Part shown: positions 28,674-36,798 of the stretch, piece by piece | How the letters are laid out: each line of letters begins with the position of its first letter | Numbering within the stretch: position 1 is the stretch's first letter | Assembly (NCBI RefSeq): GCF_008710095.1 | Contig: NZ_VYKJ01000006.1 | Coordinates: forward strand, 124,001 to 188,000 | Reading direction: 5' to 3' | Origin: Affinibrenneria salicis | GTDB lineage: Bacteria; Pseudomonadota; Gammaproteobacteria; Enterobacterales; Enterobacteriaceae | DNA: 64,000 bases | Translations under genes and position numbers: made by a program | The notes under the pieces: generated by a model | What the model was told of the DNA's origin: nothing | Databases searched by the model: none | What the model saw: the letters and a program-made list of their open reading frames with translations, nothing else

Positions 28674-29749
28674 TGTTTGGTGTTCTAGACCGCTATATCG
28701 GCAGAACCATCTTTAACACCATCATGATGACGCTGTTCATGCTGGTGTCGCTGTCGGGCATTATTAAATTCGTCGATCAACTGCGCAAAGTCGGCCAGGG
28801 CAGCTATACGGTGCTGGGCGCCGGGCTGTACTCTCTGCTCAGCGTGCCGAAGGACATCGAAGTCTTCTTCCCGATCGCCGTCCTGCTCGGCGCGTTGCTG
28901 GGACTGGGCATGCTGGCGACGCGCAGCGAACTGGTGGTCATGCAGGCTTCCGGCTTCAGCCGGCTGCAGATCGCCGCTTCGGTAATGAAAACGGCGATCC
29001 CGCTGGTGCTGCTGACCATGGCTATCGGCGAATGGGTTTCGCCGCTGGGCGAACAGATGGCGCGCAACTACCGGGCGCAGATGATGTACGGCGGCTCGCT
29101 GCTTTCGACGCAAAGCGGCCTGTGGGCGAAAGACGGCAACGATTTTATCTATATCGAACGGATCGCCGGCGATAACGAATTGGCCGGCGTCAACATCTAC
29201 CATTTCGACGACACAAACAAATTGCTCTCCGTGCGCTATGCGGCTTCCGCGGTATTCCAGAAAACGCAAAACCTGTGGCAGCTTTCGCAGGTGGATGAGT
29301 CCGATCTGACCGACGGCAAACAGATCGCCGGCAGCCAGCGCCTCAGCGGCGAGTGGAAAACCAGCCTGACGCCCGACAAACTAGGCGTGGTGGCGCTGGA
29401 GCCAGACGCGCTTTCCATCAGCGGGCTACGCAACTACATCGGTTACCTGAAACAAAGCGGCCAGGAATCCAGCCGCTATGAGCTCAACATGTGGAACAAA
29501 CTGTTCTCGCCGCTCTCCGTGGCGGTCATGTTGCTGATGGCGTTGTCGTTCATCTTCGGCCCGCTGCGCAGCGTACCGATGGGTTTCAGGATCGTTATCG
29601 GCATCGCGTTTGGCTTCGCGTTCTATTTAATGAACAGCGTATTTGGCCAGCTCAGTCTGGTCTACGGCACCCCGCCAATAGTCGGCGCGCTATTGCCCAG
29701 CATACTGTTTATGATTGTCAGCATCGCGTTGCTGCTAAGGCGCCGATAA
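28673..29749 (+). CDS. lptG: LPS export permease LptG
   Basis: A 358-residue partner of LptF beginning MFGVLDRYIGRTIFNTIMMT. ATG 28673 shares its A with the lptF stop (TGATG); a TTG three bases upstream is less likely. The six helices and jellyroll domain are intact, with LGALLGLGMLATRSELVVMQ and SFIFGPLRSVPMGFR as family markers. A strong hairpin follows the stop codon. Confidence 0.97.
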   Translation: MFGVLDRYIGRTIFNTIMMTLFMLVSLSGIIKFVDQLRKVGQGSYTVLGAGLYSLLSVPKDIEVFFPIAVLLGALLGLGMLATRSELVVMQASGFSRLQIAASVMKTAIPLVLLTMAIGEWVSPLGEQMARNYRAQMMYGGSLLSTQSGLWAKDGNDFIYIERIAGDNELAGVNIYHFDDTNKLLSVRYAASAVFQKTQNLWQLSQVDESDLTDGKQIAGSQRLSGEWKTSLTPDKLGVVALEPDALSISGLRNYIGYLKQSGQESSRYELNMWNKLFSPLSVAVMLLMALSFIFGPLRSVPMGFRIVIGIAFGFAFYLMNSVFGQLSLVYGTPPIVGALLPSILFMIVSIALLLRRR

Positions 29750-29755
29750 CATCAT

Positions 29756-29787
29756 CTGTCCGGGCGCCGTTGACGGCGCCCGGACAG
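29756..29787. terminator. Hairpin between lptG and the YjjA-like gene
   Basis: CTGTCCGGGCGCCGT pairs with ACGGCGCCCGGACAG (15-bp arms, two-base centre). It separates the convergent lptG and DUF2501 genes; there is no T run, so rho-independent action is uncertain. Confidence 0.6.
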
Positions 29788-29803
29788 GTTGAGCGCTCGC
29801 CCG

Positions 29804-30310
29804 TCAGGAAATAAAGTTTTTGCCCTGCTTCAGCACCACATCACAGGCTTTCGTCTTCACCTTCTGACCCAATTGCGTATCGCCCAGGCTCTTCAAATTC
29901 AACTGTTGACCGCTGCCGGTATTCAGCAACCCCGCCAGCCCCTGCTGATAATCCGTCTGTTTCGCCTGCTCGGTTTGAGTATTCAGCCCCAGCTTACCCA
30001 GCACCTGCTCTTTCACCGACGCCACATTATTGTTTACGATATTATTTTTCACACAGTACTGCAGAATACCCGCGGCGTTGCTCATCGTATTGGAACTCAC
30101 CGCGTTATCGCCGCCGTTCAGCAGCCCGCTCAGCGAAGAGAGCGACAGACCGCCGCTGCTGGCGCCGTTGCCTGAGGCGGACTCCTGCTGACCCAGTTGC
30201 GAAGCGGCGCTATTTAGCTGATCCTGCCAGCTTGCCGCCGTCGCCGAGCTCGTCGCCAGCGCTAACGCCATGCCCAATATCCATACCTTCCGCCGTGTTG
30301 CGTTTTTCAT
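29804..30310 (-). CDS. DUF2501 family periplasmic protein (YjjA-like)
   Basis: A 168-residue protein with a signal peptide (MKNATRRKVWILGMALALAT, cleavage near ATA-AS). The mature part is rich in Ser, Gly, Gln and Asn (LSLSSLSGLLNGGDNAVSSN), followed by a conserved region LQYCVKNNIVNNNVASVKEQ and a C-terminal CDVVLKQGKNF, so two cysteines could pair. This is the DUF2501/YjjA layout. Function is unknown. GAGGTGG precedes the ATG. It converges on lptG. Confidence 0.75.
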   Translation of the reverse strand: MKNATRRKVWILGMALALATSSATAASWQDQLNSAASQLGQQESASGNGASSGGLSLSSLSGLLNGGDNAVSSNTMSNAAGILQYCVKNNIVNNNVASVKEQVLGKLGLNTQTEQAKQTDYQQGLAGLLNTGSGQQLNLKSLGDTQLGQKVKTKACDVVLKQGKNFIS

Positions 30311-30544
30311 AAACCACCTCTGTTTTCCATAATATTGCGCCCAACCCGCGATGCGCCGGACTTAGGGCAGTTTAGAACATAATGAAGGAACGGAAGTTCC
30401 GGTCGATCGATTTGCCTTAGGCAAATGACCGGATATTAAGACTAATCCGGTGAAAACCGCAGGATACTGGCCGATTGAGTCGTCGCTATCCTGTGATGGG
30501 TGATGGTTTTTTCGTCATTCAAATCCCCCGGGTGGGGATTAAGG

Positions 30545-30572
30545 TTGCGCAGGTTGCCGGTAACGGTATAAT
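30545..30572 (+). promoter_or_regulatory. Sigma-70 promoter of leuX
   Basis: TTGCGC (30545-30550) and a perfect TATAAT (30567-30572) are 16 bp apart. A GC-rich CCTCCGGG discriminator follows, as expected for a stable-RNA promoter under stringent control. The tRNA starts 28 bp after the -10 element. Confidence 0.8.
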
Positions 30573-30600
30573 CCTCCGGGTTTTCCGCATACCTCTTCGT

Positions 30601-30685
30601 GCCGAAGTGGCGAAATCGGTAGACGCAGTTGATTCAAAATCAACCGTAGCAATACGTGCCGGTTCGAGTCCGGCCTTCGGCACCA
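30601..30685 (+). tRNA. leuX: tRNA-Leu (anticodon CAA), island attachment site
   Basis: An 85-nt tRNA with acceptor pairs GCCGAAG/CTTCGGC, encoded CCA (30683-30685), an anticodon stem GTTGA/TCAAC with loop TTCAAAA (anticodon CAA at 30635-30637), a variable arm and the T arm GGTTCGAGTCC. It reads UUG. This is the leuX gene, a well-known insertion site for genomic islands in enterobacteria. A P4-type integrase gene begins 220 bp downstream, so the 3' end of the tRNA is the expected left attachment site. Confidence 0.97.
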
Positions 30686-30696
30686 TCGTATGAAAA

Positions 30697-30724
30697 TCAA
30701 GTCACCTCAGGGTGGCTTTTTTTA
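30697..30724 (+). terminator. Rho-independent terminator after leuX
   Basis: GTCACC and GGTGGC form a stem around CTCAG-like loop bases, followed by seven T and TTAT. It is placed to end the leuX transcript. Confidence 0.75.
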
Positions 30725-30905
30725 TGTCCGCAACCGTCCATTAACGTCAATGTCCATCTGTAAAATAACAATTTTTATTTCACACTCCTTTCTGCGATTT
30801 CGTCTGTTTTATCCACACTGGTCTTTTTTCGTCCATTGACATCCAGAGGATTTGGGGGTCAAGATGAGGGTCAATTCACTTCGATTATGAGTTGACCCCC
30901 AAATT

Positions 30906-32159
30906 ATGGCGCTGACCGACGTTGTTGCCCGTACCGCCAGGCCGCGCGAGAAAGCTTACAAGCTCTCGGATGCGCATGGCCTGTATCTTTTGGTGAGTCC
31001 TAACGGCTCTAAGCGCTGGTATCTTAAGTATCGCTTTGAAGGCAAGGAGAGCCGGATTGCTTTCGGCGCCTATCCGCTGATCTCGCTGGCAAAGGCCAGA
31101 GAGAAACGTGACGAGGTGCGATTGCTGCTGTTGGAGGGCATCCACCCAACGGAAAAGCGTGAAGAAGAGAAAGTGCAGGCACAAGAAGCGTTGAATACCT
31201 TTTCGAAGGTCGCGCAAGACTGGCATCGAAACATTAGTCAAAACCGATGGTCGGAAACGCACGCCGGACGAGTATGGCGCGATATGGAACGTAATATTCT
31301 GCCTGCTATCGGGCATCGCCATATTGCCGATCTGAAAACTAAAGACCTGCTGGAGCCGCTTAAAGTCGTGGAACAGAACGGCCATCTTGATTTGGCGTCA
31401 CGACTGCGCCAGCGCGTTACCGATATCATGCGCTACGCGGTACAGAACGATCTGATAGAGCGCAACCCTGCGCAAGACCTCTCCGGGGCGATAGCCGCGC
31501 CAAAAGCCACCCACCGGCCTGCGTTGAAGCTGAACAAACTGCCGGATTTTCTGGCAAGAATTGAACGCCACAAAGGGCGGGCATTAACCAAACTGGCGTT
31601 AAAACTTACTCTGTACGTTTTTATCCGCTCCAGTGAGTTACGCTTTGCCCGCTGGCCGGAAATCGATTTCAAACGTGCAATATGGACGATACCGGCTGAA
31701 CGTGAAGCCATTCCCGGCGTGAAGCATTCGCAGCGCGGCGCAAAGATGCGCTCTGAACATCTGGTGCCTTTATCCCGACAGGCTTTGGCGCTGCTGGAAG
31801 AGATCAAGGCCATCAGTGGCGGCCACGAACTGATTTTCCCCGGCGATCGTCGGCCAACCAAACCGATGAGTGAAAACACCGTCAACAATGCATTGCGGGT
31901 AATGGGCTACGACACCACCACCGAAGTATGTGGACACGGTTTCCGCACGATGGCCTGTAGCGCATTGGTGGAGTCCGGCCAGTGGTCACGGGATGCGGTG
32001 GAACGGCAAATGAGCCATCAAGAACGTAATGGCGTTCGTGCTGCTTACATCCACAAGGCGGAACATCTGGATGAGCGCAGGCTGATGCTGCAATGGTGGG
32101 CGGATTATCTGGATGCGAATCGGGATGAGTATGTGGTGCCGTATGAGTTTATAAAGTGA
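30906..32159 (+). CDS. P4-type tyrosine recombinase/integrase
   Basis: A 417-residue integrase with the N-terminal DUF4102 arm-binding domain (LYLLVSPNGSKRWYLKYRFE), a SAM-like core-binding domain and a catalytic domain. The catalytic residues are R241 (FIRSSELRFA), H344 and R347 (HGFRTM), H371 and Y381 (RAAYIHKAEHLDER); all are present, so it may be active. It excises and inserts islands at tRNA 3' ends. It starts 220 bp after leuX and is not interrupted. A short direct or inverted repeat region (30840-30905, GGGGGTCAA twice around GAGGGTCAATT) lies in front. No matching right attachment site was found. Confidence 0.95.
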   Translation: MALTDVVARTARPREKAYKLSDAHGLYLLVSPNGSKRWYLKYRFEGKESRIAFGAYPLISLAKAREKRDEVRLLLLEGIHPTEKREEEKVQAQEALNTFSKVAQDWHRNISQNRWSETHAGRVWRDMERNILPAIGHRHIADLKTKDLLEPLKVVEQNGHLDLASRLRQRVTDIMRYAVQNDLIERNPAQDLSGAIAAPKATHRPALKLNKLPDFLARIERHKGRALTKLALKLTLYVFIRSSELRFARWPEIDFKRAIWTIPAEREAIPGVKHSQRGAKMRSEHLVPLSRQALALLEEIKAISGGHELIFPGDRRPTKPMSENTVNNALRVMGYDTTTEVCGHGFRTMACSALVESGQWSRDAVERQMSHQERNGVRAAYIHKAEHLDERRLMLQWWADYLDANRDEYVVPYEFIK

Positions 32160-32240
32160 TGTATTGAAATACTCCATTATTATAGGGTTTAATCATTTTA
32201 TTGATTTTAAATAGATTGTTAGCTTTGTGCAGAGGTATAT

Positions 32241-33473
32241 ATGGAAGGAATCAAAGAGATCGAATTAACCTCGTTTTTTAATAATGCTAAAAAATGTTTT
32301 CTTTATGCACTAAAAATTTCACCTATATGCATCCTACTTTCCATAACTGTTGTTTGGGGATATTTAGGACATTTTTCACGTCTTGACTTATTGATTGGTG
32401 CTATTGATAATAAAACAACGCTTCTTTCAATATTTGGCTCGTTTATATTCATTTCTGTATTAATGTCATTTGTATTTGTACTTCCAAGTTTTAATCTAAT
32501 GCTTTTTTCATCTTTTGTTAATGAAAGTTATATTGCTAATACAAAAAAGATGCCATATATTACTTTGATAATGATAATATCTATGTTGCTTTCTGTTTTG
32601 ATATTATCATCGGATGGTTTTTATGAATTTTCTAAAAAGCATGTATACATAGAGAAAGTTTTGTTATATATAGATGAACCATTTCGTTCTTTACTCATAT
32701 CTTTTATTGTTTCTATAGTTTTTACTGTGTTTCCATTGAAAGTAAAAAACACTCACGCCTATCGTGATAGCGGATTTAAAAAGTTTATTAAAATAACTGG
32801 CTCTATTTTTGCCACCTTGTTTATATGCTTTTTAGCCTCAATATCAATAAGTTTGTCTATTTCTTTGCTCTTGATGAATATGGATGGGCATACTTTTTAT
32901 GGGTTTGTTTATGCTTTCTTTTTTCTATCTTTTTACTCAGTATTATCATTATTCCCAGCGATGATTTTTTATTCAAGAAACTTTTCGTTTAATAATAATG
33001 GAGTTTTTGATTTTGAAGTGGCAAAAGAGACGATTTTTTCTGTGTTAGCCTCATTATTTTTGGTTTTTTTCTTTTGGCCTAATGGTTTTTTATTTATTAG
33101 CTCGAATACATTAAGTACAATCGGAGTGTTAGATAAAAGAACTCATTATTACCATGTTACATCTGACAAATACTATAAAGAATTATTTCCTAATTCAATA
33201 TGGGATACGAAATACTTAAAAGATAGAAGTGATTTCTTCATTAAGGCTGTTAATATGTTCTCGCTTGATGGAAAAAATCTAGTTTGCCCCGAATATGTAG
33301 AGAATCTTAGAAGAAAAACATTGATTTCAAGTTTCGATCATTTTCCTCCAAAGCAAGATAAAAACCTTACTGAGAATTTTAAATCTATGGCAAAAGGTTG
33401 TGTAGTTCTTAGTAGTGACGAATTTAAACAGTGGGATACAATTATTAATGCGGAAGGGGAATTTAAAATTTGA
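32241..33473 (+). CDS. AT-rich polytopic membrane protein of unknown function (island cargo)
   Basis: A 410-residue protein that I do not recognise. About seven hydrophobic segments are seen at roughly 22-42, 60-90, 107-123, 150-165, 187-211, 220-244 and 265-285, followed by a soluble C-terminal part of about 120 residues with two cysteines (C349, C387). AGAGG precedes the ATG and a clean terminator follows. The gene is far richer in A+T than every neighbour, with codons such as ATA, TTA and AAA dominating, a sign of recent transfer. It is the only intact cargo directly behind the integrase. A role in phage defence, toxin immunity or transport would be guesswork. Confidence 0.8.
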   Translation: MEGIKEIELTSFFNNAKKCFLYALKISPICILLSITVVWGYLGHFSRLDLLIGAIDNKTTLLSIFGSFIFISVLMSFVFVLPSFNLMLFSSFVNESYIANTKKMPYITLIMIISMLLSVLILSSDGFYEFSKKHVYIEKVLLYIDEPFRSLLISFIVSIVFTVFPLKVKNTHAYRDSGFKKFIKITGSIFATLFICFLASISISLSISLLLMNMDGHTFYGFVYAFFFLSFYSVLSLFPAMIFYSRNFSFNNNGVFDFEVAKETIFSVLASLFLVFFFWPNGFLFISSNTLSTIGVLDKRTHYYHVTSDKYYKELFPNSIWDTKYLKDRSDFFIKAVNMFSLDGKNLVCPEYVENLRRKTLISSFDHFPPKQDKNLTENFKSMAKGCVVLSSDEFKQWDTIINAEGEFKI

Positions 33474-33489
33474 GGATATATTATCTACC

Positions 33490-33528
33490 GCGCCAGCCCC
33501 TTTTGGGGAGGGCTGGCGCTCATTTTTC
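33490..33528 (+). terminator. Rho-independent terminator of the AT-rich gene
   Basis: GCGCCAGCCC and GGGCTGGCGC form a perfect 10-bp stem followed by TCATTTTTC, 17 bp after the stop codon. Confidence 0.85.
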
Positions 33529-33572
33529 TTATGTGGATGATTTTCCCTGCGACTCATAATACCCAAGTATCA

Positions 33573-33600
33573 GAGGCTGTAATTAAAATTGTGTAATTCC
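33573..33600 (+). repeat. Left terminal inverted repeat of an IS256-type element
   Basis: GAGGCTGT...AAAATTGTGTAAT corresponds, inverted, to 36097-36125 (GAGCCTGT...AAAATTGTGTAAT on the minus strand). ATCA directly precedes it and directly follows the right copy, which may be what is left of a target duplication. Confidence 0.5.
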
Positions 33601-33609
33601 TGTTAATGA

Positions 33610-34150
33610 GATGGTCACCCCCACCCTGTGAGCAGTACGCTGGCAGGGTGCAATTCTTCAGAGGATTCCATCATGCAAACCGCGACGCTTATTGGTATCG
33701 ATCTGGGTAAACATTCCTTTCACGTTCATTGCCAGGATCGGCAAGGCAATGCCCTGCTACGTAAGAAGTTTTCTCGTTCTCAACTTGCCACCTTTGGCAT
33801 GTGCTCTTGCAAACAAACTGGCGCGTATAGCATGGGCCATTACAGCACATCAGACAGAGTTCAGTAAATAGCAAGCACACCTGAAATTGCTTTTGTATCA
33901 ATTAATTAGAAAGTTACTATCTGGTTTTGCGAAGACTGATTATTGATGGCATGAACGGCATATCGGCCTGCCGATGAACCTGGCATATCAAATGGCTCTC
34001 TGAAGCCGACCTGTTTTTAAGGTTCAGCAGGCGCGGAACTCATCGTGGCGCGAGCAGTTGCTGTTCACCAGACGCCGAATAGATTTAAGCAAGCCTGTCA
34101 TAAGTCGAAATCAGTGTTGCAAAAAGGGGGATGACCATAGATTTGATATG
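33610..34150 (+). pseudogene. IS110-family transposase remnant with internal deletion
   Basis: The ATG at 33673 starts MQTATLIGIDLGKHSFHVHC, the RuvC-like DEDD N-terminus of IS110 transposases, which runs for about 41 codons to LATF. It then switches to another frame that reads ALANKLARIAWAITAHQTEF and stops at TAG 33871, the usual IS110 C-terminus. The whole catalytic middle is missing. The sequence to about 34150, including GAATAGATTTAAGCAAGCC, looks like the 3' flank of such an element. It cannot move on its own. Confidence 0.75.
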
Positions 34151-34179
34151 TTCACTCCAACAACGGAGACAGGCAAATT

Positions 34180-34491
34180 ATGGACGAAAAGAAACTTAAA
34201 GCCCTTGCGGCTGAACTGGCTAAAGGCCTTAAAACCGAAGCCGATCTCAATGCGTTTTCCCGCATGTTGACCAAGCTTACCGTTGAAACTGCACTTAATG
34301 CAGAGCTAACCGGGCATCTCGGGCACGAGAAAAATGCCCCAAAAACAGGCTCGAATACCCGCAACGGCTATTCATCCAAAACGCTACTGTGCGACGATGG
34401 CGAGCTCAAATTGAGCACACCACGTGACCGTGAAAACATCTTTGAGCCTCAGTTGATAAAGAAAAATCAGACGCGCATTACGCAGATGGAC
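34180..34491 (+). pseudogene. IS256-family transposase, N-terminal fragment
   Basis: Begins MDEKKLKALAAELAKGLKTE and continues through ALNAELTGHLGHEKNAPKTG and TPRDRENIFEPQLIKKNQTR, the conserved N-terminus of IS256/mutator-type transposases (normally about 400 residues). It is cut at about codon 104, where an IS3-family element begins at 34492. The C-terminal 83 codons resume at 35804. About 200 codons between the two pieces are lost, so insertion was accompanied by, or followed by, an adjacent deletion. Confidence 0.85.
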
Positions 34492-34533
34492 TGAACCGCC
34501 CCGTTTTTCCGGGAGAGTGTTTTGTCTGTGAAC

Positions 34534-35412
34534 TCAGGCTGCCAGACCCTTATTCACGATGGAAGTATAATATGCCTGTTCCGCTTCTGCCGGCGGGATA
34601 TGACCCAGCCTTTCCAGCAGCCGGCGATTGTTGTACCAGTCCACCCACGCCAGTGTGGCCAGCTCAACCTCTGACCGGGTTTTCCAGCTCTGACGGTGTA
34701 TCACCTCCGCTTTGTACAGCCCGTTGACGCTCTCCGCCATCGCGTTATCGTATGAGTCACCTGTGCTGCCCGTTGACGCCAGCAGTTCCGCATCTTTAAG
34801 CCGCTGTGTGTACGCCAGCGACACATACTGAGAACCCTTATCTGAGTGATGGACGGTGCCCGCAGGGCGACGGGACCACAGCGCCTGCTCCAGCGCATCC
34901 AGCACGAACCTCGTTTCCATCGACGATGAGACCCGCCAGCCCACGATGCGACCGGCGAACACGTCGATGATGAACGCCACATATGCGAAGCCCTGACAGG
35001 TGCTCACGTACGTGAAGTCGGCCACCCACAACTGATCCGGCCGTTCTGCCACGAACTGGCGGTTCACCCGGTCACCTGCGGCAACGTCTTTCCGGCTGAC
35101 GGTGGTGCGGACCTTTTTACCCCGGCGCACACCGGCAAGCCCCATGGCTGTCATCAGACGCGACACCGTGCATCTGGCCACACTGATGCCTTCCCGCAGC
35201 AACTGCCGCCAGACCCTGCGCACACCGTACACGCTGTGGTTTTCATCGTACACGCGCTGTATCTCCGGCTTCAGCAGGTCATCACGTTTTGCCCGCAGGC
35301 TGCGTCTGGCCGGATGCTGCCTGTGCTGCTGATGCCGGTAATAAGTCGACGGGGCGATATCCAGTTCGCGGCATACCGGTCCGACCCCGTGTTCATTACG
35401 CAGGGTATTCAC
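34534..35412 (-). CDS. IS3-family transposase OrfB (DDE integrase)
   Basis: A 292-residue protein with the HTH_21 region (VYGVRRVWRQLLREGISVAR) and the rve catalytic core: D in LWVADFTYVSTCQGF, D in HHSDKGSQYVS and E in NAMAESVNGLYKAE. In IS3 elements the active enzyme is an OrfAB fusion made by -1 frameshifting; here an A6 run (GGAAAAAATAG) at the orfA end could serve. The open frame starts 9 bp after the orfA stop. Confidence 0.92.
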   Translation of the reverse strand: MNTLRNEHGVGPVCRELDIAPSTYYRHQQHRQHPARRSLRAKRDDLLKPEIQRVYDENHSVYGVRRVWRQLLREGISVARCTVSRLMTAMGLAGVRRGKKVRTTVSRKDVAAGDRVNRQFVAERPDQLWVADFTYVSTCQGFAYVAFIIDVFAGRIVGWRVSSSMETRFVLDALEQALWSRRPAGTVHHSDKGSQYVSLAYTQRLKDAELLASTGSTGDSYDNAMAESVNGLYKAEVIHRQSWKTRSEVELATLAWVDWYNNRRLLERLGHIPPAEAEQAYYTSIVNKGLAA

Positions 35413-35420
35413 CAGGGGCG

Positions 35421-35747
35421 CTATTTTTTCCAGAGGCGGTCGAACTCCGCCTTCGCAAAATACGCGGAAGCCTGACGCAGGATATCGTTGCTGCGGCGCA
35501 GCTCGCGGTTCTCGCGTTCCAGCTCTTTCAGGCGCTGACGTTCAGTGGTGCTCAGTCCGCCATCACCGTTGCCTGCGTCCCGTTCATGCTGACGCAACCA
35601 GGTGCGGAGCGTCTCCGGTGTGCAGCCAATCTTCGGGGCGATGGAACTGAGAGCGGCCCACTGTGAGTCATATTCGTTCTGACTCTCCAGAACCATACGG
35701 ACGGCCCGCTGACGGACCTCAGGGGAAAAGCGTGTGTTTTTAGTCAT
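35421..35747 (-). CDS. IS3-family transposase OrfA
   Basis: A 108-residue helix-turn-helix protein ([40 protein letters not shown]) with a leucine-zipper-like tail ([20 protein letters not shown]). It binds the element's ends. GAGGTAAACAGG precedes the ATG. Confidence 0.92.
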   Translation of the reverse strand: MTKNTRFSPEVRQRAVRMVLESQNEYDSQWAALSSIAPKIGCTPETLRTWLRQHERDAGNGDGGLSTTERQRLKELERENRELRRSNDILRQASAYFAKAEFDRLWKK

Positions 35748-35803
35748 CCTGTTTACCTCTCTCTCAGGGAGTTTAGTCTCCAGAATTTCCGGGGCGGTTC
35801 AAT

Positions 35804-36055
35804 ACGTTCTTCGGTTATCCGCCTGATATCCGCAAGGCCATCTACACCACGAATGCTATCGAGTCGCTGAACAGCGTTATCCGTGCAGCCATCAAAAAAC
35901 GAAAGGTGTTCCCGACAGACGACTCGGTGCGAAAAGTGATTTATCTGGCGATCAAGAATGCTTCAAAGAAATGGAGTATGCCGATCCAAAACTGGCGGCT
36001 GGCGATGAGCCGTTTTATTATCGAGTTCGGTGACCGCCTGAGCGATCACCTTTAA
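35804..36055 (+). pseudogene. IS256-family transposase, C-terminal fragment
   Basis: Opens in frame as TFFGYPPDIRKAIYTTNAIE and ends with FIIEFGDRLSDHL before TAA 36053. The TTNAIESLNSVIR motif is the mark of IS256 transposases and carries the last catalytic acid. It is the same gene as 34180-34491, separated by the IS3 element and a deletion. Confidence 0.85.
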
Positions 36056-36096
36056 TACGATGGCAGTTACACAGAATTATTTACAGGGTCAAAATA

Positions 36097-36125
36097 GGCG
36101 ATTACACAATTTTATAAACAGGCTC
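36097..36125 (-). repeat. Right terminal inverted repeat of an IS256-type element
   Basis: Partner of 33573-33600 (see there). Between the transposase stop and this site lies GGCAGTTACACAGAATTATT, another IS256-type end sequence, so two related ends may be abutted. Confidence 0.45.
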
Positions 36126-36162
36126 ATCAGTCCCACTGGTTTGCTTCATGTTTGCCTCCCGC

Positions 36163-36360
36163 CTATCGACTGCCCGCAACCACTCTCATGCAGCAGTGTT
36201 CGCTCCGTGCATCGGCCCAGACCTGGTTAATCTCATGTAATGCAGGCGATGATGCTTTCGTCCACAGCTCATGTGCCTGCCGGTAATTCTGCGAGCATTC
36301 TTCAACGTATGCCAGTTCGGCTACAGCCTGATAACCATTCTCATTATTCTTTGTTTTCAT
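36163..36360 (-). CDS. ANR family transcriptional regulator-like small protein
   Basis: A 65-residue protein whose core, AELAYVEECSQNYRQAHELW followed by NQVWADARSEHC, matches the small ANR (AraC negative regulator, Aar-like) family: a helix, a W, then an N-x-x-W-A-x-x-R-x-E-x-C pattern. ANR proteins bind AraC-type activators and dampen virulence or island genes. AGGGAG stands before the ATG. It is leftward, downstream of the DUF1493-like and lipidated/secreted-like genes. No AraC gene is in the window, so its partner, if any, lies elsewhere. Confidence 0.6.
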   Translation of the reverse strand: MKTKNNENGYQAVAELAYVEECSQNYRQAHELWTKASSPALHEINQVWADARSEHCCMRVVAGSR

Positions 36361-36396
36361 CTTTGTTTCGCTCCCTGAATGTGGTTTTCATTGTGT

Positions 36397-36798
36397 TTAT
36401 TTCTCTGTTTTGGTGATATTTATTCGCTTTTCTACGCCTGCCTGCTTCTGATAAGCCACAGTCAGTGCGTTGTGCAACTGACCAATCGACAGGTCGCGAA
36501 TGACGGGAGTCGGTATGTTACGCAACCAGCCTGCCAACCGGCAAAGACCCAGTAGGTCGAGGCCTTCAGATTCAAAAAGATATTCGTTTTCTTTCAAATC
36601 AAAGGTCGCTGTATAGCCCTCTTCTTTGGTGTGTAAGGCAATCCCGAATGCCTGCTCAATCGCTTCTAAAAACTCCACACCATCATCGCCGGTCACGCCC
36701 AGATCGGCTTCAAGATAAGTATGTTCGTCAATGCGGCTGCGGTAGTCTGCGGTAAACTTACGCGTAAAATCGATGACATCGGAAAGGGAGGGACTCAA
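36397..36798 (-). CDS. DUF1493 family acyl-carrier-like protein
   Basis: A 133-residue protein. Residues about 15-55 (YLEADLGVTGDDGVEFLEAI, then EQAFGIAL) resemble an acyl carrier protein helix bundle, but the DSL serine that would take phosphopantetheine is replaced by GDDGV, so it is probably not an active carrier. This is the DUF1493 pattern. Its ATG overlaps the stop of the upstream secreted-protein gene by 4 bp, so the two are translated together. Function is unknown. Confidence 0.65.
   Translation of the reverse strand: MSPSLSDVIDFTRKFTADYRSRIDEHTYLEADLGVTGDDGVEFLEAIEQAFGIALHTKEEGYTATFDLKENEYLFESEGLDLLGLCRLAGWLRNIPTPVIRDLSIGQLHNALTVAYQKQAGVEKRINITKTEK

Larger units (their letters stand above)
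34492..35801 (-). mobile_element. IS3-family insertion sequence (IS1222/ISEhe3-like), 1310 bp
   Basis: Terminal inverted repeats TGAACCGCCCCG (34492) and CGGGGCGGTTCA (ending 35801) flank orfA and orfB, which are read leftward. Size, gene layout and ends fit the IS3 group. Both frames look complete. No clear target duplication is seen, consistent with the deletion of the interrupted IS256 gene. The name IS1222/ISEhe3 is from memory of the orfA wording. Confidence 0.88.

Noticed and set aside
30475..30693. Short open frame crossing leuX
   Set aside because: It reads through the tRNA gene and its promoter; no coding sign.
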